Assembly (NCBI RefSeq): GCF_000235505.1
Contig: NZ_JH379028.1
Coordinates: forward strand, 1,020,621-1,084,620
Length of the DNA: 64,000 nt
From: Hungatella hathewayi WAL-18680
GTDB taxonomy: Bacteria > Bacillota > Clostridia > Lachnospirales > Lachnospiraceae
Direction: 5' to 3'
The notes beneath the pieces are model-generated. The model was not told where the DNA came from. It saw nothing but the letters and a program-made list of their open reading frames with translations, and searched no databases. The position numbers and the translations under genes are program-made. Of the stretch, positions 18,449 to 27,267 are shown piece by piece; the first letter of the stretch is position 1; each line of letters begins with the position of its first letter.

Positions 18449-19324
18449 TTAGCCTTTTACCCCGCCGCCGGTAACACCGGATATAATCTTCTCAGAGAGC
18501 AGGATAAACAACAGGAAAGTGGGCAGGAATACGATAATGACTGCCGCAAACAATCCGCCATAATCTCCAGTGTACTTCATTGCATTTACGATTTGGAGCA
18601 GTCCTACGCCGACAGGAGTGGTCTCCGTGGACGTTGCAAAAATGAGAGCCATAAAGAACTCATTCCAAACGCTCATAAAATTGAAAATAGTTACCGTAAC
18701 AACCGCCGGCTGAATCAGCGGGAACATAATCTTCCAGAAAGCCTTCGAAGGCGTACAGCCGTCGATAGCCGCCGCTTCCTCATAACTCTTTGACAGACTG
18801 GCAAAGAAGTTCAGCAGGTAAGTGGTGGTAAACGGCACACGTAACAGGATATAAAGAATAATCAGCAAGATTCTTCCTCTGATGTGGTACTGGGCTGTCA
18901 GAGAATAAATCGGCATGATAATCATAACTTCCGGTATACTCATGGCCAGGATTAATCCTGTCTTAACTCCCTTATTGCCAAGGAAGGTAAAGCGGGACAG
19001 CACATAGGCCGCCGGCGCCGAAATCAGGATTACCACGAAACAGGAAGATACGGCATACAGCAGCGAGTTTGCAAAATAGATGGAAACGTTGTTGCCCTTC
19101 CAGGCGCTTACGTAGTTCTCAAGGTGGATTCCTGATTCAAACTTAAATACTGTGCCGGTGAAAATTTCTCTGGAGGTAGAAAGGCTGGCGCCCAGAATCC
19201 AGATAAGGAAGGCCGCCGTAAAAGCAACCCAAATGGTCAAAATGAGATATCCCGGAAGAAGGGTCAGCTCTTTTCTCCAGTTCACCTTGCCTCTAAACAC
19301 GTTCTCTTTGTTTCTTTTACTCAT
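18449..19324 (-). CDS. ABC sugar transporter permease (MalG type)
   Basis: 291 residues with about six membrane helices. The cytoplasmic EAA loop EEAAAIDGCTPSKAFWKIMF docks to the ATPase. A short Lys/Arg-rich N-terminus precedes the first helix, as in MalG-type permeases. It lies between the partner permease and the GH112 gene, 28 bp before the latter. With the binding protein it should import the disaccharide that GH112 cleaves, probably galacto-N-biose or lacto-N-biose; the substrate is inferred from context. Confidence 0.92.
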   Translation of the reverse strand: MSKRNKENVFRGKVNWRKELTLLPGYLILTIWVAFTAAFLIWILGASLSTSREIFTGTVFKFESGIHLENYVSAWKGNNVSIYFANSLLYAVSSCFVVILISAPAAYVLSRFTFLGNKGVKTGLILAMSIPEVMIIMPIYSLTAQYHIRGRILLIILYILLRVPFTTTYLLNFFASLSKSYEEAAAIDGCTPSKAFWKIMFPLIQPAVVTVTIFNFMSVWNEFFMALIFATSTETTPVGVGLLQIVNAMKYTGDYGGLFAAVIIVFLPTFLLFILLSEKIISGVTGGGVKG

Positions 19325-19386
19325 TTTTCACTCCATTCTGTGGACATGTCAGATAAGTATCTTTCTTGTGCCACGTCACTCACACA

Positions 19387-20280
19387 TTAATATTCCAAAT
19401 CATCGTCCTTGAGCAGCTTGTTCATCAAGAAATAGACAATTCCGATAAAGATTGCCATCACAACGCCGATGGCAGCACCGGCGCCCGCGTCTCTCTGAAC
19501 ATTGCCGACCGTACCAAATACCGTGTCATACAGATATACCACCGGTGTAATCGTAGAAGCCTCCGTGCTGACCGGTGAAAACATCTTGGACCACAGGTAA
19601 AAGGTAACACAGTTTACACTCCAGAACGTGATGTTTGTCTTAAAAATGCCGCGGAGCAGAGGCATAGTAATTCTGCCGAACTGCTGAACCTTGTTTGCCC
19701 CGTCAATCGTGGCCGCCTCATAGATATCTGCGGGAATCTGCTCGATGCCGTTGATGAAAATCAACATATAGTAACCGACCGCACCAAACGTGAAAGCCGC
19801 CAGCATGGCCCAGAACTTCATATCAGTTCCCAGCCAGTTCTTTCCTTCCAGACCCATGGTCCTCAAAATCTGGTTGATAAGACCGTAATCCTGGTTGTAG
19901 ATGTACTGAATCCACATCGTGGCAAGAGCCACGGCGCTGATGATGTTGGGAAGGTAAATTGCTGCCCGGAAAAATTTCTTAAACCGGATTCCACTGGTAA
20001 TGATAACAGAAAACAGCAGTGCAAAACTGAGGATAATAATACCGCCCAGTACCCAGATAATCAGGATGTTTGACGCTGCTCTCTGGAAGGTGGGACTGGA
20101 AAATACCTTTGCGTAATTAGCCAGACCGTTAAAGCTCCAGTCCGATACACTGGAAGTCACGCTTTCAATCTTAAAAAAACTCATGATTACGGTTCTGACA
20201 ACCGGGTATAGATACATGACAAACAAAGCAAGTATACAAGGTGTGATAAAACCAACGATAAACAATTTGTTTTTTTTCAT
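19387..20280 (-). CDS. ABC sugar transporter permease (MalF type)
   Basis: 297 residues, about six membrane helices, with the EAA motif ADIYEAATIDGANKVQQFGR. The N-terminal layout (LFIVGFITPCILALFVMYLYP) is that of MalF/UgpA-type permeases without the large periplasmic insert. It sits 68 bp after the binding-protein gene and 62 bp before the second permease. No ATPase is encoded in this operon; MsmK/UgpC at 31.4-32.5 kb is the likely shared energy source. Confidence 0.92.
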   Translation of the reverse strand: MKKNKLFIVGFITPCILALFVMYLYPVVRTVIMSFFKIESVTSSVSDWSFNGLANYAKVFSSPTFQRAASNILIIWVLGGIIILSFALLFSVIITSGIRFKKFFRAAIYLPNIISAVALATMWIQYIYNQDYGLINQILRTMGLEGKNWLGTDMKFWAMLAAFTFGAVGYYMLIFINGIEQIPADIYEAATIDGANKVQQFGRITMPLLRGIFKTNITFWSVNCVTFYLWSKMFSPVSTEASTITPVVYLYDTVFGTVGNVQRDAGAGAAIGVVMAIFIGIVYFLMNKLLKDDDLEY

Positions 20281-20348
20281 TTCCTATGTCACCTTTCTGA
20301 CCAAATGAGGTGACGCATAAAGCGCCACCTCCGGTTTTCCAGCATTCT

Positions 20349-21671
20349 TTAATATAAAGCGTCCAGAGCCTTTGCAAAATCGTCGCCTGTTGCATAGCTT
20401 CCTTCGTACAGTTTCACAATTACTTCCTGAATAACGGAAATCTTATCTGCATTTGCATTCAGACCCATGTTCCAGGAAAGAGGAGCTGTGGTGTTAACCA
20501 GTACTTCTGTCGTACCGTTCTGAACAGCCGGTGCTGTGTTGCTTGGATCTGCCGGGATTGAAAGGGACAGATCAGCAAAGTTCTGACCCTGTTTGCCGCT
20601 TGTCAGATATAAAGCGAAGTCAAAAGCAGCCTGCTGATTCTCGCTGTATTTGGTGATACCGATAGAGTTTGCACCTGCGAAGGTACTGGAATTATCAACG
20701 CCGCCATCCACTGCTGGGTAAGCGAACAGACCCCAGTTTATCTCTGAACCAGTATTGGTATTTACTTCTGAAGTGATATAGTTTGCACATACTACCATAC
20801 CAACTTTACCTGTCAGACCAATCTTATTCTGGCTTGCAGGATACTCATCAGGAGCGCCATCTGCAAGGTAGCCGGCCTTTACGAAATCAATCATCTCCTG
20901 GCCTGCTTTTGCAACGCCCGGATTGCTGCTCCATCCACCGTTAGTAGCCAGTTCTTCCACAGCTGCCTGTCCAATGTGTCTTGACAGATGATAGCCAAAC
21001 AGGAATGGTGCATAGGTGCTGTCCAGAGCCAGAGGCTGATAGCCTTTGTCTTTCATGGTCTGGCATGCTGTCATGAACTCAGCCCATGTCTTTGGAGCTG
21101 TGATGCCACAGTCATCAAATATATCCTTATTATAGAACACACCGCCTACGGATGGCTGCTCGGTCACACATGGGAGGAATCCAGCCCACTCAGTTGCCTG
21201 ATTGTTGAATACGGAATAACTCTTGTCAGCGTATCCGGCTTCCTCAGCCATAGCTGTCAAATCAGCTACATAGTTCACATAGTTCTTGGAGATTCTGGTG
21301 TAATCATCCTCAAACATATCGAATTTTTCCTGAGCTTCCAGTGCGGAAGAAAGGATGTTCTTGGTCTCACGGCCTTTCCACTCGAACTTAACCTTGGCGC
21401 CGGTCTCAGCCTCGAAAGCCTCAGCCGCCTGCATAAGCGCCTGCCCCTGAGGTTCCTGACTGGTCCACATGGACCAATATGTAAGCTCCACACCGTCGTA
21501 CTTTTTGCCGCCCTCTGGTGCAGCAGTCTCAGCGGTTGTCTCGCCGCTCTCAGCCTTGGTAGTCGCTGCCGGCGCGGTTGTCTCTGCCGCTTTGTCGCCG
21601 CTGCCACATCCTGCTAAAAGACCTGTGGTCATAGCCGCTGCCAGCAGAACACTTAATGTTTTTTTCTTCAT
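20349..21671 (-). CDS. ABC sugar-binding lipoprotein, probable galacto-/lacto-N-biose transporter
   Basis: About 440 residues. The start at 21671 has AGGAGG eight bases upstream and begins a lipoprotein signal peptide with LLAGC. After an Ala/Thr/Glu-rich linker comes a family-1 binding fold (VELTYWSMWTSQEPQGQALM). It opens the operon with two permeases and GH112, so its ligand is probably a host mucin or milk disaccharide. The promoter region is shared with the divergent sulfatases. Confidence 0.92.
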   Translation of the reverse strand: MKKKTLSVLLAAAMTTGLLAGCGSGDKAAETTAPAATTKAESGETTAETAAPEGGKKYDGVELTYWSMWTSQEPQGQALMQAAEAFEAETGAKVKFEWKGRETKNILSSALEAQEKFDMFEDDYTRISKNYVNYVADLTAMAEEAGYADKSYSVFNNQATEWAGFLPCVTEQPSVGGVFYNKDIFDDCGITAPKTWAEFMTACQTMKDKGYQPLALDSTYAPFLFGYHLSRHIGQAAVEELATNGGWSSNPGVAKAGQEMIDFVKAGYLADGAPDEYPASQNKIGLTGKVGMVVCANYITSEVNTNTGSEINWGLFAYPAVDGGVDNSSTFAGANSIGITKYSENQQAAFDFALYLTSGKQGQNFADLSLSIPADPSNTAPAVQNGTTEVLVNTTAPLSWNMGLNANADKISVIQEVIVKLYEGSYATGDDFAKALDALY

Positions 21672-21732
21672 AAATAAATCCTCCTTTTTGTCGGGCGATG
21701 CCCAATTTTGCATATCTGAAATCCATACCTAA

Positions 21733-21775
21733 ATTATATACTGACCAGGCCACCAATAGCTATCACTATATTGGT
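21733..21775 (-). promoter_or_regulatory. Binding-protein operon -10 and upstream dyad operator candidate
   Basis: A perfect TATAAT on the minus strand (21733-21738) lacks a recognisable -35 hexamer. Directly upstream lies the dyad ACCAATA (21752-21758) N10 TATTGGT (21769-21775). A strong -10 with no -35 plus an adjacent operator is the layout of an activator-dependent promoter; the AraC protein at 24921 is the obvious candidate. This is inference. The rest of the 262-bp gap is AT-rich. Confidence 0.45.
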
Positions 21776-21933
21776 CTGTTTTTTATAATTCTTGCTATTT
21801 TTTGTTGCATATACATAATAAAAATTCTTTTTAGTAGGTTTTTTACCAACAGTTTGCACTATATTTTTTTATAAAATGCTTGATTTTTAAAATTTATTAT
21901 ACTATGATGATAAAAAAACAAAGGAGTATCATT

Positions 21934-23379
21934 ATGAGCCGTCCGAATATTATTCTTCTTATGACTGACCAGCTTCGGTGGGACTGTCTTGGATACGCCG
22001 GTCACCCCGACGTGAAAACGCCCTATCTCGACACGCTGGCCGCTGCCGGCGTATCGTTTGACCATACATACAGCGCCTGTCCCAGCTGTATCGCCGCCAG
22101 AGCCGCCCTCCACACGGGGATGGAGCAGAGCCACCACGGCCGTGTCGGCTATCAGGATGGCATTCCCTGGGAGTATGAGCACACCCTGGCCGGGGAACTG
22201 GCCCAGGCAGGTTACTACACCCAGTGCGTCGGCAAGATGCATGTCCATCCTCTAAGAAACTATCTGGGGTTTCACAACGTGGAACTTCATGACGGATATC
22301 TGGGATATTCCAGGCGGGCCAGTATTCCCTATCAGGAATCCCAGCTGGTGGCCGACGATTATTTCTACTGGCTGAAAAATGAACTGGGAATCTCCGCCGA
22401 CGTGACGGACACCGGGATTGAATGCAACAGCTTTGTGGCAAGGCCCTGGATGCATGAGGAGAAATATCACCCCACCAACTGGGTGACCGAGAGAAGCATC
22501 GACTTTTTGAGACGGCGCGACCCGGGAAAGCCATTTTTCCTGATGGCTTCCTATCTTCGCCCCCATCCGCCCTTTGACGCTCCTTCCCATTACTTCGACT
22601 TATACCGGGATAAACCCCTGCGGGCCCCCTATGTGGGCACCTGGGAGACCGACGAGCTGCTGCAGAGGGACGGGCGGATCTATGATTCCAAGACCGGCCC
22701 CATCGACCCGGAGCTGATCCGGCAGGCCCAAGTGGGCTACTACGCGTGCATCACCCATCTGGACCACCAGATAGGGCGGCTGATTCTGGCGCTGAAGGAG
22801 CAGGGAGTTTACGACAACTCCATCATCCTCTTTACCGCCGACCACGGGGAAGAACTGTGTGACCACCATATGTTCCGCAAGGCCAGACCCTATGAGGGAA
22901 GCTGCCACGTTCCCCTCATCATCACCGGAGGCAGACAGGTGCTTCCGAAGCTGAAAACTTCCGCCAGATGCGACAGCGTTGTGGAGCTTCGGGATATCAT
23001 GCCCACCCTCCTCGATGCGGCAGGCGCGCCCATACCGGATACCGTGGACGGAAAATCACTCCTTCCTCTGCTTGAGAATCCCACACTGCCTGTGCGCCCC
23101 TGGCTTCACGGGGAGCATTCCTTTGACGAATATTCCAACCACTGGATTGTCACCGGAACGGACAAATACATTTGGCACTCACAGAGCGGGCAGGAGCAGT
23201 ACTTCCACCTGGAGACAGACCCCCACGAGCTCACGGACCTGATTGGAAATGCTTCCTGCCAGGAGCGGATCCGGGAACTGAGGAGCTGCCTGATCGAATC
23301 CTTAGAAAACCGCCCGGAAGGCTTTGTGGAAAACGGGCACCTGGTACCCGGACGCCCCTATCCGCCAGTCCTCTCATAA
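21934..23379 (+). CDS. Sulfatase (CxAxR type)
   Basis: 481 residues, alkaline-phosphatase-fold sulfatase. The N-terminal metal site is MTDQLRWDCLGYAG. The formylglycine motif is CIAAR within SCIAARAALHTG, a Cys-type CxAxR site matured by an anaerobic radical-SAM enzyme that is not in this window. TADHGEELCDHH carries further metal ligands. No signal peptide is seen, so it should act inside the cell on imported sugars or be exported unconventionally. AAAGGAG lies eight bases before the ATG. Context with GH112 suggests desulfation of mucin-derived glycans; the substrate is not known. Confidence 0.9.
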   Translation: MSRPNIILLMTDQLRWDCLGYAGHPDVKTPYLDTLAAAGVSFDHTYSACPSCIAARAALHTGMEQSHHGRVGYQDGIPWEYEHTLAGELAQAGYYTQCVGKMHVHPLRNYLGFHNVELHDGYLGYSRRASIPYQESQLVADDYFYWLKNELGISADVTDTGIECNSFVARPWMHEEKYHPTNWVTERSIDFLRRRDPGKPFFLMASYLRPHPPFDAPSHYFDLYRDKPLRAPYVGTWETDELLQRDGRIYDSKTGPIDPELIRQAQVGYYACITHLDHQIGRLILALKEQGVYDNSIILFTADHGEELCDHHMFRKARPYEGSCHVPLIITGGRQVLPKLKTSARCDSVVELRDIMPTLLDAAGAPIPDTVDGKSLLPLLENPTLPVRPWLHGEHSFDEYSNHWIVTGTDKYIWHSQSGQEQYFHLETDPHELTDLIGNASCQERIRELRSCLIESLENRPEGFVENGHLVPGRPYPPVLS

Positions 23380-23401
23380 CAACAAAAATCTGGAGAATAT
23401 T

Positions 23402-24907
23402 ATGAAAAAACAAATCATCCTCATTATGACAGATACAACGCGAAAAGACATGCTGGGCTGCTACGGTAATCCCAGCATGATTACCCCCAATTTAGACCGT
23501 CTGGCCACCGAGGGCATCCGCTATGAGAATGCCTATACCTGCCAGCCCGTCTGCGGTCCGGCCCGCTCCGCCATCTTCACCGGAACCTTCCCCCACACCA
23601 ACGGGGAGGTGACCAACTGTGTGGCTATGGGAGACAATATCAAGACCGTAGGCCAGCGGCTCACCGACAACGGCATCCACTGCGGCTATATCGGCAAATG
23701 GCATTTGGACGGCGGCGACTATTTCGGCAACGGCGTCTGCCCCGAAGGCTGGGATGAAGCATACTGGTACGACATGCGCCGTTATCTGGAAGAGCTGACG
23801 GAGGAGGAACGGTTAAAATCCAGGAAATCCTCCACTTCCTATGAAGAAGATATGACGGAAGCATTTACATACGCCCACCGCTGCTCCCTGCGGGCGCTGG
23901 ACTTTTTGGAAAACTATAAGGACGAAGATTATTTCCTGGCGGTCTCCTACGATGAGCCCCACGGCCCCTCCCTCTGCCCTGCCCCTTACAATACCATGTA
24001 TGAGGGCTTCCGCTTTGGGGACAATCCCAACTACGAGGACGATTTAAGCCGGAAACCTCTCATGCAGCAGCTGTGGGCAGGAGAAAACCTCCACAAAACC
24101 AAGGAGGAATTGAACCGTCCTTCCAGCAAGCTGGCCCTGTTTTTGGGATGCAACAGCTTTGTGGACTACGAAATCGGGAAGGTTCTGGACAAAATCCGGG
24201 AGACGGCGCCGGACGCCATGGTCATCTTCACCTCCGACCACGGAGACATGCTGGGCAATCACCAGCTGACCGCCAAAAATGCCGCCTGTTACAAGGAGGT
24301 CGCCAACATCCCGCTGATTATCAAGGGCGGGGAAGCCGGCAAGGTGGTGAATTACCCGGCCTCCCACATCGATTTAGTTCCCACCATCATGGACTACATG
24401 GGTCTTCCCATCCCGAACATGCTGGAGGGAAAAAGCATGCTGCCACAAATCCACAACACAGACATCCGCATCAACGATGTGGTCTACACCGAATTTACCC
24501 GGTATGAAGCCGATCACGACGGCTTCGGCGGATTACAGATGATGCGGGCCGCCATCACCGAGCGGTACAAGCTGGTGCTTCATCTGCTGGACAGCGATGA
24601 GTTCTATGATATGGAAACGGACCCCTATGAAATCTGCAACCGGATTGACGAGGAGGAGTATTCCGAAATCCGCAACTCCCTGCACGACAGCATTCTGGAG
24701 CAGATGAACCGGACCAGAGACCTATACCGGGGCTACCAGTGGGCCTGCCGGAACTGGCGCAGGGACAAAACTCCGTCCTGGGCCAACGACGGCTACACCA
24801 GACAGCGGGAAAATGAAGAGTATGAGCCGAGACAGCTGGATTACGATACCGGCCTTCCCATGACAGAAGCGGTCCGGAAAAAGGTATCCAGAAATCCAAA
24901 GATTTAG
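23402..24907 (+). CDS. Sulfatase (CxPxR type)
   Basis: 501 residues, second sulfatase of the locus, 22 bp after the first. N-terminal IMTDTTRKDMLGCYG binds metal. CGPAR (in VCGPARSAIFTG) is the formylglycine motif, with KWHLDGGDYF and FTSDHGDMLGNH as other active-site segments. It has no signal peptide. It differs clearly from the first sulfatase, including a longer C-terminal part ending in Arg/Trp-rich sequence, so the two likely remove different sulfate groups. The start has GGAGAA close upstream. Confidence 0.9.
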   Translation: MKKQIILIMTDTTRKDMLGCYGNPSMITPNLDRLATEGIRYENAYTCQPVCGPARSAIFTGTFPHTNGEVTNCVAMGDNIKTVGQRLTDNGIHCGYIGKWHLDGGDYFGNGVCPEGWDEAYWYDMRRYLEELTEEERLKSRKSSTSYEEDMTEAFTYAHRCSLRALDFLENYKDEDYFLAVSYDEPHGPSLCPAPYNTMYEGFRFGDNPNYEDDLSRKPLMQQLWAGENLHKTKEELNRPSSKLALFLGCNSFVDYEIGKVLDKIRETAPDAMVIFTSDHGDMLGNHQLTAKNAACYKEVANIPLIIKGGEAGKVVNYPASHIDLVPTIMDYMGLPIPNMLEGKSMLPQIHNTDIRINDVVYTEFTRYEADHDGFGGLQMMRAAITERYKLVLHLLDSDEFYDMETDPYEICNRIDEEEYSEIRNSLHDSILEQMNRTRDLYRGYQWACRNWRRDKTPSWANDGYTRQRENEEYEPRQLDYDTGLPMTEAVRKKVSRNPKI

Positions 24908-24920
24908 AGGATAGAAACCC

Positions 24921-25769
24921 ATGAGCATAAACCGTTACGAAATCAAACCCCAGGATTTCCAGAAGCTGAATTCTAAGCTGCTCTATATCTCCATGTCCAA
25001 GTACGAGGGAGATTGGAACAGCATCCCCCACACCCACCACTTCGCCGAGCTATTTTATGTGGTAAGCGGGAAGGGCAAATTCTGGCTGGAAAACAAGACC
25101 TATCCCATCAGTCCCAACGACTTAATCATTGTTCCGCCAAACACGGAACACACGGAGCTATCCTACAATGCCAACCCGCTGGAATACATCGTGCTGGGCA
25201 TCGAGGGCATCACCTTTCTGGATTCGGAGACATCCAGCAGCCGTGACATCTACAACTACCCGGAGCGGACCGAGCTGTCCAACCTTCTGAATCTGATTCT
25301 AAAAGAGGTTCAGGACAAGCAGCCCGGCTACCATCTGGTCTGCCAGAACCTGCTGGACGTGCTGCTGATTCAGATTATCCGCCGCCAGAAGCTGGTTCCG
25401 GCGCCCATCAGTTTCACGAAGATGACCAAGGAGTGCGGACAGATTAAACAATACCTGGATTCCAACTATGCGGACAATATCAATCTGGACAGCCTCGCCG
25501 CCATGGCCCACATGAACAAGTATTATCTGGTCCACGCCTTCACCAAGTACACGGGGCTTTCCCCCATCAGCTACTTAAACGCGAAACGCCTGGAGTCCAG
25601 CCGGAATCTTTTGACCTCCACGGACTTCTCCATCGCCCAGATTGCCTCCAGCGTCGGCTTCTCCTCCCAGTCCTACTTTTCGCAGGCCTTCCGCAAGGAG
25701 ATGAATATGACGCCCAACGAATACCGGAAGAGAAAATCCACGGAATCAGAATCAGAAACGCCTTCCTGA
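24921..25769 (+). CDS. AraC-family regulator of the sulfatase/GH112 locus
   Basis: 282 residues. An N-terminal cupin-like sensing domain (HHFAELFYVVSGKGKFWLEN) is joined to a C-terminal AraC double helix-turn-helix (NINLDSLAAMAHMNKYYLVH; IAQIASSVGFSSQSYFSQAF). It begins 13 bp after the second sulfatase and so is co-transcribed with it. It probably senses a glycan breakdown product and activates the two divergent operons, based on position and family habit. Confidence 0.9.
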   Translation: MSINRYEIKPQDFQKLNSKLLYISMSKYEGDWNSIPHTHHFAELFYVVSGKGKFWLENKTYPISPNDLIIVPPNTEHTELSYNANPLEYIVLGIEGITFLDSETSSSRDIYNYPERTELSNLLNLILKEVQDKQPGYHLVCQNLLDVLLIQIIRRQKLVPAPISFTKMTKECGQIKQYLDSNYADNINLDSLAAMAHMNKYYLVHAFTKYTGLSPISYLNAKRLESSRNLLTSTDFSIAQIASSVGFSSQSYFSQAFRKEMNMTPNEYRKRKSTESESETPS

Positions 25770-25818
25770 AACTTTTACGGAAATTTTCTACCAAAAAAAA
25801 CTTTCTATTAAAAAAAGA

Positions 25819-25861
25819 CATGGCTGCCGCAACATGTATTCTCCATCTTACAGCAGCCATG
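25819..25861. terminator. Terminator between the AraC gene and ctpA
   Basis: CATGGCTGC (25819-25827) pairs with GCAGCCATG (25853-25861). A-rich sequence lies to the left and T-rich sequence to the right. It serves two convergent operons. Confidence 0.65.
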
Positions 25862-25891
25862 CTTATTTATTCACACTTACTTCTTACCTCA

Positions 25892-27229
25892 TTACTTTTC
25901 CTTCAAAACCTCCAGCGCCTTCAGCACCTGGTTATCTTCCTCCAGCGGCACAACCGCCTTCTTCTTCAGCTCATCATCCAAATCGATCTCCACATCCGGT
26001 TTCAGACCCACCTTGTGCAAATCAAATCCACTGGGCGTATAGTAATGGGAAGTGGTCAGCTTCACTGCCGTCCCATCCCCCAGCGGAATCAGGTTCTGGA
26101 CAATCCCCTTTCCAAAGGTCTGTGTTCCCACAACCACCGCTCTGTCATAATCCATCATAGTTCCTGTGAAAACCTCAGAGGCGCTGGCCGAGTTTCCATT
26201 GACCAGAATCGCCATAGGCATATCCAGCTCGTGGTTATCAGCCTTGGGATAGCTGGAATTCACCTCGTCAAAATCGCTGGTGCACTGCAGCTTTCCATCC
26301 TTGCTGAAATATCTATCCCCCTTGCCGTCCTTGTCACTGGTATAGAGGAGCAGTCCGTCATGCTCATCCTCCGGCAGGATATAGGCCAGCATTTCCACCA
26401 CGGAATCCAGAACACCGCCCGGGTTATCCCGAAGGTCCACCATCAGCTTCTCCATGCCCTGGCTCTCCAAATCATCCACGGCCTCCTTAAACTGCTCGCT
26501 GGTCACCGTGTCAAACTGCATGATATAGATATAGCCAACATTGTCTTCCAGCATCTGGTACTCCACCGTCGGCACAACCACCTGACGGCGCTCCACCTTC
26601 AGCTCCACCTCGTCATTATTTTCCCCGCGGAGAACGGTGATGGGAACGAAGGTCCCCTCCTCCCCACGGATATGCTCGCTGATAACCAGATCCAGGTCCA
26701 TGCTGGTCACCGCCACGTCATCCACCTTGTAGAGAATGTCTCCCGGAAGCATCCCCGCGTCAAACGCCGGCGCCCCCTCGAACACTTTGCTGACCGTGAT
26801 AATGCCGGTCGAGCGCTGCTGGGACACCATGGCCCCGATTCCACAGTACACTCCGGCCGTATCCTCCTTCAGAGAATCGTAGGCGTCCTCATTGTAGTAA
26901 ACGGAATACGGATCATTCAACCCATACATGAGTCCGGTGTAAATGCCGTCCTCCACGTCCTTCATATCCTCATCAAACAGAAAATATTTCCCCACAATCT
27001 GCTGAATCAGCTCCATCTTGGACGCAATCCGCTCCAGCTCCAGGCCAGCGCCCTCCCCGGACACGTCATTCTCCAGCTGTTCAGTCTGAACCTGGCTGTC
27101 AATCACCGTTCTCCCGATGAGGAAGATGCCCGCTGAAAATCCCACGATAATCAGCCCGGCAAATGCCATCACCAGCGCTCCGACCAGAACGCCTTTCCAG
27201 AATTTATTGTTATTCCTGTTGTTTTCCAT
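25892..27229 (-). CDS. S41 C-terminal processing peptidase (CtpA type)
   Basis: 445 residues. One N-terminal membrane helix (about 14-38) is followed by a PDZ domain (GAPAFDAGMLPGDILYKVDD) and the S41 catalytic core: the serine in NGNSASASEVF and the lysine in GTQTFGKGIVQ. It should act outside the membrane, trimming or degrading envelope proteins. It is the last gene of the ftsE-ftsX-M23 operon, an arrangement common in Firmicutes, which points to cell-wall turnover. AGGAG lies seven bases before the start. Confidence 0.93.
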   Translation of the reverse strand: MENNRNNNKFWKGVLVGALVMAFAGLIIVGFSAGIFLIGRTVIDSQVQTEQLENDVSGEGAGLELERIASKMELIQQIVGKYFLFDEDMKDVEDGIYTGLMYGLNDPYSVYYNEDAYDSLKEDTAGVYCGIGAMVSQQRSTGIITVSKVFEGAPAFDAGMLPGDILYKVDDVAVTSMDLDLVISEHIRGEEGTFVPITVLRGENNDEVELKVERRQVVVPTVEYQMLEDNVGYIYIMQFDTVTSEQFKEAVDDLESQGMEKLMVDLRDNPGGVLDSVVEMLAYILPEDEHDGLLLYTSDKDGKGDRYFSKDGKLQCTSDFDEVNSSYPKADNHELDMPMAILVNGNSASASEVFTGTMMDYDRAVVVGTQTFGKGIVQNLIPLGDGTAVKLTTSHYYTPSGFDLHKVGLKPDVEIDLDDELKKKAVVPLEEDNQVLKALEVLKEK

Positions 27230-27267
27230 AACTAGTCTCCTCTCGCATGCCTCCCTGCGGGTGTCCC

